This document shows, one piece after another, positions 58,205 through 64,000 of a stretch of DNA of 64,000 nt. This DNA comes from a virus. How positions within the stretch are numbered: the stretch's first letter is position 1; each line of letters begins with the position of its first letter. The DNA lies in IMG/VR virus record IMGVR_UViG_3300034068_001120, positions 1 to 64,000 of that record. One strand, given 5' to 3'. The translations under genes were made by a program, and so were the position numbers. A model generated the notes under the pieces. That model was not told the origin of the DNA. It ran no database searches and saw only the letters and a list, made by a program, of their open reading frames with translations.

Positions 58205-58639
58205 TTAAATCTTTCTTGCAACACGAAGTCGGTGCAGTTTTTTTAAATATCTGGTGCGTTCGTAACTAATGTATTTAGCAGGAATCGGCAGACGAAATTC
58301 TCGGCACACTCTGGAAACCTCGGCTTCAGTTGATTCTTCCATAAGTAAATAGTCGGCGTGTAAAAAGATCGGATCATCTCTCATCCATTGTTTCATGTGC
58401 ACATATTCATGGACCAGAGTGAGCAGCCATTGATAGGTTCTCTTGTTTCCTGTGGCGACTCGGATAGTACCATGAATCCACAAGGCATGTATCGGAGGCT
58501 CAAAGTAGCCATCACATCTTTCTCCCTCGGCATTCACTCTTTTATTCTGGGTGATGAAAAGTCTTACATTGCACTTCTGGCAATGCGTTCGGACTGTGTC
58601 CAGAAATCGAATTACTCTAGGATTCTTCATGTAAGCCAT
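58205..58639 (-). CDS. HEXXH putative zinc metallopeptidase
   Basis: 144 aa from ATG 58639 (GGAGG 6 nt upstream). Central helix LLTLVHEYVHMKQWMRDD contains HEYVH; the third ligand could be the glutamate pair in MEESTEAEVSRV about 22 residues on. N-terminal CQKC (20-23) and a later Cys may bind structural zinc. Basic C-terminus (RTRYLKKLHRLRVARKI) suggests DNA contact, an arrangement recalling SprT/Spartan-type proteases, which digest DNA-protein cross-links. That link is inference. Confidence 0.75.
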   Translation of the reverse strand: MAYMKNPRVIRFLDTVRTHCQKCNVRLFITQNKRVNAEGERCDGYFEPPIHALWIHGTIRVATGNKRTYQWLLTLVHEYVHMKQWMRDDPIFLHADYLLMEESTEAEVSRVCREFRLPIPAKYISYERTRYLKKLHRLRVARKI

Positions 58640-58939
58640 AGAAAACCTCCCTGAGTATGTATTCTTATTTTATTGATCGGAGGGTAATTCTCGGTTAAAA
58701 GGTATTCGAATATACTTCTGAATAACCTTAAAGAATCAATAGAATCTAACAATTTGAAACTACAGAAGTATGTAGTATGGCGTTTTTATAATAATAAGGC
58801 GGTTAATATATTTTTCCAAAATAAATATTCTTTCCGTGTCACAATTTCCTCCTGGACCGCGGCAGGGGTTTCTGAGAACTATGACTTTTTAAGATATAAC
58901 ATATTGTTTGATAGTTTAATCCCGTGGAATTCTCCCACT

Positions 58940-59000
58940 GGGTCCAGGGGAGCGGGTAATTTATATTTTAATCGGATCTCGGATAACATATTATTCAGTC
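58940..59000 (+). repeat. Long direct repeat, copy 1
   Basis: Starts GGGTCCAGGGGA, then an AT-rich block with ATATTTTAATCGG and ends TAACATATTA-TC. Nearly the same series occurs 99 bp downstream. A degenerate upstream echo carries TAACATATT at 58897. Confidence 0.8.
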
Positions 59001-59038
59001 GGACTCTCACCGGCCAAGGGTCCCTGGCAAAGTTCACG

Positions 59039-59096
59039 GGGTCCAGGGGAACGCGTAAATAATATTTTAATCGGCTCTGACTTAACATATTAATCG
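59039..59096 (+). repeat. Long direct repeat, copy 2
   Basis: GGGTCCAGGGGA...ATATTTTAATCGG...TAACATATTAATC, matching copy 1 in most positions over about 58 bp with small substitutions and indels. Conserved blocks are separated by variable ones, more like binding or RNA elements than a recent duplication. Confidence 0.8.
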
Positions 59097-59171
59097 GATT
59101 AGATTTCGCGTGCGCCGCGCCAGCGGGTCCGGCCCAGTGTGGCGAACTATGACGCAGAACCAAAATATAAA

Positions 59172-59196
59172 ATAAAAATCCCCCAACGGACGGGGG
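59172..59196 (-). terminator. Rho-independent terminator after the 73-aa gene
   Basis: On the minus strand CCCCC-GTCCGTT-GGGGG followed by ATTTTTA. It lies 55 nt downstream of the stop at 59251 and would end the cobS operon. A second GGGGG block at 59203 gives an alternative pairing. Confidence 0.75.
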
Positions 59197-59250
59197 TTCG
59201 TCGGGGGACAGATGTCGGAGCGGTGAAACGCGCGACCTGTTATGTAGACT

Positions 59251-59472
59251 TCATCCCAATCTTCTAATGGGATAAGCCGTCGATCCATTGTCGGAGACTT
59301 GAAACAATGTACTAGATCCATCTTGAAACTGAACCACTATCTCATCGCCATACAGCACGGCAGATTGGGCTTTGGAGGTCACCGTACACATAGGAGAGTT
59401 CCAACCACCCTTCCACAACAAGACTCGGCCAGACTTAACTGTAACAAACATTTGATCTGTGTTGTCTTCCAT
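59251..59472 (-). CDS. Small conserved phage protein
   Basis: 73 aa, all beta: VTVKSGRVLLWKGGWNSPMC, SKAQSAVLYGDEIVVQFQDG, STLFQVSDNGSTAYPIRRL. A similar short protein (KSG..LLWK.GW...CTVTS) is seen in other phages without known role; likely a small barrel or SH3-like fold. AAAGGAA site. Flanked by two terminators, so it may have its own transcript. Confidence 0.7.
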   Translation of the reverse strand: MEDNTDQMFVTVKSGRVLLWKGGWNSPMCTVTSKAQSAVLYGDEIVVQFQDGSSTLFQVSDNGSTAYPIRRLG

Positions 59473-59499
59473 TTGAGTTCCTTTAATATATTTGTTTGA

Positions 59500-59537
59500 A
59501 AAAGAAACCCCGACAACTAGTTTAGTAATTGTCGGGG
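59500..59537 (-). terminator. Rho-independent terminator after the CobS-N-like gene
   Basis: Perfect 9-bp stem CCCCGACAA/TTGTCGGGG (59508-59516 with 59529-59537), 12-nt loop, followed on the minus strand by TTTCTTTTTC. Ends transcripts coming from 59655 and upstream. Confidence 0.9.
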
Positions 59538-59654
59538 TCTGTGTAAGATCATCATAAACTATCTGCTAGATCTTTCGATGAAACAGATAAGGATTTTTAT
59601 TCACTACATGGTTTATGGCTGAACTGATGATCTCACTATAGTGTACACATAAAC

Positions 59655-59981
59655 TTATATAATATTCTGTGCAGATTTCATTCCTTTAACATTAGGTGAA
59701 CCGGCCTTGCGTCCTCGCTTGTTGTCGTTCACCGTCAAAGTACTGACATCCACATTCAGTTCAGGAATCAGGTAGTAGCCTCGTCCTGCTCGTCGATTCT
59801 GTGTAATTGCGATCCAAGCAGGAATAGCAACATAGACAGAGTTCTCCAAGACTTCCACCAAGTCTTTGCGTGACACCTGACACTCGTTGAGTACTGTCAG
59901 GCTATTACGATTGACTTGAAGAAAGGTGATGAAGTCCACCTGACCTTGTGTATAAGTTGAAGACATAATTGAATTAGACAT
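59655..59981 (-). CDS. Stand-alone homologue of the CobS N-terminal domain
   Basis: 108 aa. VYVAIPAWIAITQNRRAGRG then YYLIPELNVD parallels residues 42-66 of the CobS-like protein two genes upstream (YSIVPAWIMSEDRKQGRGIY, SVPEL), with similar helices before it and a basic RGRKAG tail after it. The shared domain is therefore duplicated and separated from the ATPase. May bind the same partner as CobS, as adaptor or competitor. Not assigned to a named family. Confidence 0.75.
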   Translation of the reverse strand: MSNSIMSSTYTQGQVDFITFLQVNRNSLTVLNECQVSRKDLVEVLENSVYVAIPAWIAITQNRRAGRGYYLIPELNVDVSTLTVNDNKRGRKAGSPNVKGMKSAQNII

Positions 59982-60041
59982 TAGATTTCTTTCTGTTGAA
60001 TTGATTTGAATAATGAAACACGATGAGTCATAGCCCTTGGG

Positions 60042-60515
60042 TTATTTGATTCTATGCACCTCCACAGTTGGTGAGGCAAGAGAGTTCACCCAATTTATAA
60101 TTTGAATGAGCGCACTCACATCCACCATCTTACAAAATAGTCCGTCACCAAATGCCACCCAATTCTTTTGAGGATCAAGAATGGATACTTCGGCACGAAC
60201 TACATCAGGAATAAATTCGAATCGAATGTTGAGAAGTGATTGAGGAAGTCCTAATGGATTCACATCATCAGATGAACCATCCAACTCCTCTTGTTGAGGA
60301 GTGTAAATGTTAAGAACATATCCGTTTGGAAACTTCATTGTGAACTGTGATCCTGCGGGTTCGTAATGCGGTCCTGGAACTGCTGTAATATTTCGATTGG
60401 AGAATCCTGCAAAATCATTAGCCAAGTCTTTGATGTCGGCAGATGCACGACCTTGAACCGCTAATTCATTCTGATGAAGTCTATTATCCACGGCGTTTGT
60501 AATTGGTTGTGTCAT
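60042..60515 (-). CDS. Unknown protein in the cobS operon
   Basis: 157 aa. N-terminal helix, then beta-rich centre (SQFTMKFPNGYVLNIYTPQQ; FEFIPDVVRAEVSILDPQKN) and a helical end. No family recognised. It lies between cobS and its N-domain paralogue in one transcription unit, so a role together with them is plausible. Confidence 0.65.
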   Translation of the reverse strand: MTQPITNAVDNRLHQNELAVQGRASADIKDLANDFAGFSNRNITAVPGPHYEPAGSQFTMKFPNGYVLNIYTPQQEELDGSSDDVNPLGLPQSLLNIRFEFIPDVVRAEVSILDPQKNWVAFGDGLFCKMVDVSALIQIINWVNSLASPTVEVHRIK

Positions 60516-60536
60516 TTTGTTTCTTTCTTTTATATT

Positions 60537-61814
60537 TTAGATTGGACAGATTGTTGGAGAAACACTAGACGGAACTACGGCAGGAGCAGGAGATCCTTCG
60601 GCAGGACGCATTTGAGTATCGGCATCCACCTTGGTGTAGAACTCCATAAAGGATTGCTTTGTATCCTCGTCGAAGCGAGACACACATCGTTCAATGGCAG
60701 TCATCTTGTCTCCGAAGATTGAGAAGCCAAACACAATGTCTCGCAGTCGGCGGGTCGTGATGATGTCAGACACAACATTCTGCTTGAATGACTTGCGAAT
60801 AATGTCTGCCCAATTCACCAAGTTCACAATGAATGCAGAGTCATCGACTCCAACCGACTCGGCATACTTGGTGAGAATCTTGTTCTCGGTTGCAATGCCT
60901 GCATAATCCTGCTCGTAAGTAAAGCGGAAGCGTTCCAAGAAGGCTTCGTTCATTTGGTTTGTGCCAATGAATCTGCCGTCAGAACATCCCTTGCCTTTGG
61001 TGTTGGCAGTTGCGACAACGGTGAATCCTGCAACAGGTCTGACAAACATTCCAATCTTTGGAATAAACTTTCCCTTGCCTTCCAAGATACTTTGAAGACA
61101 CATAATGAGATGAGTTCCCAAGTCCACTTCGTCGAGAAGAAGAACAGCACCTCGTTGCATTGCAACAAGAGCAGGTCCAGGACAGAATACAGTTTCGCCA
61201 TTCTGCAATCTGAATCCACCGATCAATTCATCTTCGTCGGTCTGTGCAGTAAGATTCACACGAATACATTCTCGATTCAGTTGAGCGCAAACTTGCTCAA
61301 CCATTGTGGTCTTGCCATTACCTGACAAGCCTGTGATGAAGATTGGACAGAACGAACCTGACTTCACAATCTTCTTGATCTCATTGTGATATCCCCACGG
61401 AATATAATTATCATCTTCAAGAGGAATAAAAGTATTGCCGATATCTGTTTGTGATGCAGTCTTGATAAGACTTGCGGTTGTGGTGGTGGTGCTGTTGGTG
61501 GTGGTTGGTTTCATTGGTGTAATGGTTTCTGTTGTTGTGGGTGTGATGATGGCAGGAGTAGATACTTTGTTGCGGTTGCGAGTGTTTGGAATCACGGTGA
61601 TGTCTGTGTCTTTGGCAAACAATTCAGGAACAGAATAAATTCCTCTGCCTTGCTTGCGATCTTCTGACATAATCCAAGCAGGAACGATTGAGTATCCTGC
61701 TTTGCAAGCAATGGTGTTGAGCAGACTGAACTCAAACATATCGGTTGGTTGGGTGGGAAGGAATGGTCGGGCAGATTTCACGAAGAGGAATTGTGTGGTG
61801 GTGAGTGTGTGCAT
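60537..61814 (-). CDS. cobS: CobS-like (MoxR-type) AAA+ ATPase
   Basis: 425 aa from ATG 61814 with AAAGGA 4 nt upstream; 20 more open codons precede it but contain the promoter. N-terminal domain with VPAWI...GRGIYSVPEL (44-64), a threonine-rich linker, then AAA+: Walker A GLSGNGKTT (162-170), Walker B VLLLDEVD (224-231), sensor VVATANTKGKG, and FLERFRFTYEQDYA. In bacteria CobS and CobT chelate cobalt in B12 synthesis, but T4-like marine phages carry distant relatives without the rest of the pathway, so the phage pair may remodel another complex. Strong own promoter. Confidence 0.9.
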   Translation of the reverse strand: MHTLTTTQFLFVKSARPFLPTQPTDMFEFSLLNTIACKAGYSIVPAWIMSEDRKQGRGIYSVPELFAKDTDITVIPNTRNRNKVSTPAIITPTTTETITPMKPTTTNSTTTTTASLIKTASQTDIGNTFIPLEDDNYIPWGYHNEIKKIVKSGSFCPIFITGLSGNGKTTMVEQVCAQLNRECIRVNLTAQTDEDELIGGFRLQNGETVFCPGPALVAMQRGAVLLLDEVDLGTHLIMCLQSILEGKGKFIPKIGMFVRPVAGFTVVATANTKGKGCSDGRFIGTNQMNEAFLERFRFTYEQDYAGIATENKILTKYAESVGVDDSAFIVNLVNWADIIRKSFKQNVVSDIITTRRLRDIVFGFSIFGDKMTAIERCVSRFDEDTKQSFMEFYTKVDADTQMRPAEGSPAPAVVPSSVSPTICPI

Positions 61815-61833
61815 TGTGTCCTTTGTTATATAA

Positions 61834-61861
61834 AGTATATGTCGTAAATGGGGGTTGTCAA
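61834..61861 (-). promoter_or_regulatory. Sigma70-like promoter of the cobS operon
   Basis: TTGACA (61856-61861) - 16 bp - TATACT (61834-61839) on the minus strand, in the gap after the cobT-like gene. Predicted leader about 13 nt including AAAGGA. Confidence 0.82.
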
Positions 61862-61891
61862 ATAATGCGGTCAATTTTTCAAAGATTTATT

Positions 61892-64000
61892 TTATGTTCC
61901 AAGAGTCTCGCCGATCAGGGTGGCAACCGATTTGAGTGATCCAATTGCGGATTGATTGGCAATGAATGCCTTCTGCAATTCTGTTTTGGACTTTGCCGTG
62001 TTCATATTCTTTGACACAGTTTCCAACATACCTTGAGCAGAATAACCAATCTCTCCGTTCTGTTGACGAGCAATACGATTCTGATCAACAACGATTGCAG
62101 TATCAAATCCGTCAACTGCACATCGAACGAATCCATCTCGTTTCCAATTACAATTCGGAAGTTCTGTTGCGCCTTTGATTTGATGAGCAGGAGATCCTTT
62201 CGACCAATGCAACTTAATCCAATGAATTGCTGTTCCTGTTCGCTTTCGGATAATGTCACAGGCAATCCACACAGAAGTAGATTGAACTGTAAGAGTCTTG
62301 TCCAATTCTTCAATGTTATATTTAAGTCCTGTCACAGGATCAGAAATAATAATGTTGCTGTGTCTGTGTCGATTTGAACCATCGGAATTCTTTCTGTCAC
62401 TTGGAAGAAAGAATCCATCACAAGAATCTCCGTCAGTCAAGACAACCAAGTGAGTGGACTGAAGATTATTCTTTGCCTTGAACTCCTCAATAGTTTCCAC
62501 AATTTCAATCAATGCCGAAGTGGTTGGAGTTCCACTCAAATGATATTGATTATGCTTTGCACAATTATCAATGTCCTGCCAATTCCACAGAATACTCTTT
62601 CCCTTTTCATACTCGGCATTTGTCATCTTGGATGACAACCAATTCAGAAGATGAATGGGATGCATTTTCACATTGTCCTTGTCGTATTTTCTATCCGTTC
62701 GACTCGACAAATCTTCTCCGCTTGAGTTGCTAAAATCATTTGGAGTCCAAGTATGATCAGAGAATGCAAAGACTTCAAATGGAATTCCACTTCGTCGGCA
62801 AAAGTCTGTGAGAATAATAAGTTGTCCAATGGTTGATCGCATAATTCCCTGCATTGAACCCGACCAATCCAACAGAATAATAATGCCGTGATTCTTTCCT
62901 TTGGCAATCTTTACAGTTCTGCGAAAGACATCATCAGACCAACGATAAGAATTCATTCTCAAAGTATCAAGCGCACCTGTCTTTGCAACAGAAGAACGAT
63001 GAAACAAGTCCGCAGCTTGTTTTCTTGCAAAAGCCTGTGACATTGTTCTGCTTGCATCAGTATAATCTTTCACCTTGATTGGAGTGAGAACTTTCTGCAA
63101 ATCCAAATTGTTTGGTTTGGATGCAATAATCAAATCAACATCTTTCAGAATCATATTGTAAGTCACAATCACATTTGGATGCTTTGGTGGAAGTGTGCAA
63201 AGATAATGATTGTCCATTGGACTTGTTTTAGCAGTGCTTGCCATTTTTTCAATTGCCTGTTCCATCATCTTGTTTGTTGATGGAGTTGGCAATTGTTGCT
63301 GTTGGTGTTGCTGTTGTGGTTTCTGCTGTGAAACTTTAGATTCTGACGATTCTTTGGAAGAAGATTCACCTTCTTCTCCTTCGCCTTCGCCTTCTCCTGC
63401 TTGTTGTTCTGCCGATGGATCATTCTCCATCTCCACAGGATGATTCTGTCCCTGTGATTTGCAGAATTTAATAATTTTCACCGCAAGATCAACAACATTC
63501 TGAAATGATTGTGTTCGTTCCATCAGCGGAATAAACTGCGATTCAGCGGAAGAAAAAGGAATCACAACATTAGAATGAATGCCCAATTTGAAGTGAAGAT
63601 TCAACCGATCTGCAAAGCAAGCAGTCGGGAATGTGGAAGGCTTTCCAAAGAATTCCTGTGCAACAAAGTATTCATAAGCCAAGTAGAAATCTCGTTTCAA
63701 GCCTTGAAACTTGTTCTTGATAAGTCTTTCAATTCTTGCATCTTCCACAATATTCAAATATGATTTGGCTTGTTCTGTGGAACATCCTGTTTGCTTTGCA
63801 ATAAAATCCATTCCATCCACCCATTCTTTGGCAGGAGTCCACAAAGCGTGTCCGACTTCGTGTCCAACCAACATATCATATGTTGATTCTGAAGCAGTCT
63901 CCCACAGAGGAAGAAAGAGTGTTCGTGTTTTAAGATTAAACATTGCAGTCGGAATCTTTTCGTGGAGAATTGTAATGTTCTCGGATGCGAGAAGTTTCGC
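61892..64000 (-). CDS. cobT: CobT-like VWA protein with HEXXH motif (5' end outside window)
   Basis: At least 703 codons; the frame is still open at 64000, and codons before the first ATG (63943) read KLLASENITILHEKIPTA, clearly coding, so the start is beyond the edge. LVGHEVGHALW contains HEVGH, a zinc-peptidase signature, near the N-terminus. A low-complexity acidic/Gln region (GEGEGEEGESSSKE; QQQHQQQQ) follows, then a C-terminal VWA domain with MIDAS motif DWSGSM and later VVLTDGDSCDG. CobT-type VWA proteins work with CobS/MoxR ATPases; the neighbour order agrees. Confidence 0.9.
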   Translation of the reverse strand, partial: AKLLASENITILHEKIPTAMFNLKTRTLFLPLWETASESTYDMLVGHEVGHALWTPAKEWVDGMDFIAKQTGCSTEQAKSYLNIVEDARIERLIKNKFQGLKRDFYLAYEYFVAQEFFGKPSTFPTACFADRLNLHFKLGIHSNVVIPFSSAESQFIPLMERTQSFQNVVDLAVKIIKFCKSQGQNHPVEMENDPSAEQQAGEGEGEGEEGESSSKESSESKVSQQKPQQQHQQQQLPTPSTNKMMEQAIEKMASTAKTSPMDNHYLCTLPPKHPNVIVTYNMILKDVDLIIASKPNNLDLQKVLTPIKVKDYTDASRTMSQAFARKQAADLFHRSSVAKTGALDTLRMNSYRWSDDVFRRTVKIAKGKNHGIIILLDWSGSMQGIMRSTIGQLIILTDFCRRSGIPFEVFAFSDHTWTPNDFSNSSGEDLSSRTDRKYDKDNVKMHPIHLLNWLSSKMTNAEYEKGKSILWNWQDIDNCAKHNQYHLSGTPTTSALIEIVETIEEFKAKNNLQSTHLVVLTDGDSCDGFFLPSDRKNSDGSNRHRHSNIIISDPVTGLKYNIEELDKTLTVQSTSVWIACDIIRKRTGTAIHWIKLHWSKGSPAHQIKGATELPNCNWKRDGFVRCAVDGFDTAIVVDQNRIARQQNGEIGYSAQGMLETVSKNMNTAKSKTELQKAFIANQSAIGSLKSVATLIGETLGT

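Larger units (their letters stand above)
58660..59171. other. Large gene-free region with long imperfect repeats
   Basis: About 510 bp without a convincing gene. Open frames exist on both strands but have no ribosome site and reflect the repeats (period a multiple of three). G+C-rich blocks (GGGTCCAGGGG, CGCGTGCGCCGCGCC) alternate with AT-rich blocks (TTATATTTTAATCGG, TAACATATT). Candidates are a replication origin, packaging site or non-coding RNA. Confidence 0.6.

Noticed and set aside
58754-59163. Two overlapping frames on opposite strands with repeated peptides in the 58.9 kb region
   Set aside because: The peptide repeats only mirror the 99-bp DNA repeat, which is divisible by three; neither frame has a ribosome site, and both strands look equally open.
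59082-59321. 79-aa minus-strand frame overlapping the 73-aa gene
   Set aside because: It runs through a terminator hairpin and overlaps a better gene in another frame.
1-64000. CRISPR array, insertion sequence, integrase or anti-phage defence cassette
   Set aside because: No regularly spaced identical repeats, no transposase or integrase motifs, and no known defence or anti-defence family recognised on either strand.

Overview
This window is part of the genome of a tailed, contractile-tail phage (myovirus) of the T4-like superfamily. The evidence is the near-complete T4 morphogenesis set in recognisable order (gp22, 21, 68/67-like, 20, 19, 18, 17, 16, 15, 14, 13, a collar-domain fibre, 10-like, 8, 7, 6, 25, PAAR, 5, 27, 53, 48, then 4, 26, 29, 32, 33-like). 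The DUF4815 form of gp10, the gp33-like coactivator next to gp32, and the CobS/CobT-like pair resemble the marine T4-like branch (cyanophages, pelagiphages). No photosynthesis or other host-diagnostic gene is present, so the host is left open. The DNA is AT-rich and genes are packed with ATGA or 1-nt overlaps.

Layout. 1-33.5 kb, all minus strand: one long late block for head, neck, DNA packaging, sheath, tube and baseplate, from gp48 (33.55 kb) down to the scaffold gp22, which runs off the left edge. A T4-type late promoter (TATAAATA) lies at the head of this block and another before gp8. 33.6-38.5 kb, plus strand: gp4, a possible gp2-like protein, a tail-tube-fold protein, gp26, a small hub protein and the tape measure, closed by a strong bidirectional terminator. 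38.5-40.6 kb, minus: gp32, a gp33-like late-transcription coactivator, tRNA-Glu and a glycine/tyrosine-rich exported protein. 40.8-49 kb, mostly minus: accessory and virion-associated genes, tRNA-Ile(TAT), tRNA-Leu, a tRNA-like gene without an anticodon arm, two beta-rich adhesin-like proteins and a phosphoesterase. 49-57 kb, minus: a tightly coupled operon with UV endonuclease, DNA ligase, several zinc-motif proteins and a chain of tiny membrane proteins too short for usual gene callers, plus tRNA-Lys. 57-59.3 kb: a compositionally different stretch with repeats, tRNA-Arg, an FmdB-like zinc ribbon and an HEXXH protein. 59.3-64 kb, minus: CobS-like AAA+ ATPase, a stand-alone copy of its N-terminal domain, and a CobT-like VWA protein that runs off the right edge.

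Regulation that can be read: a family of host-sigma-type promoters (TTGACA/T, 16-17 bp, TATACT/TATAAT) serves gp32, cobS and several accessory genes. TATAAATA-type late promoters sit before gp48, gp8, gp26 and a putative packaged protein. The gp33-like factor is the expected coactivator for the latter.

The observations I rate highest are: (1) three genes whose N-termini match the T4 capsid-targeting sequence followed by a gp21 protease site, suggesting a set of injected internal proteins; (2) at least five single-membrane-span microproteins joined by stop/start overlaps; (3) a recurring C-x2-C-x6-H-x6-C mini-module in three operon proteins; (4) the ~99-bp repeat region at 58.9-59.1 kb and GGTGTC iterons at 57.3 kb; (5) the tRNA-like gene lacking an anticodon arm.
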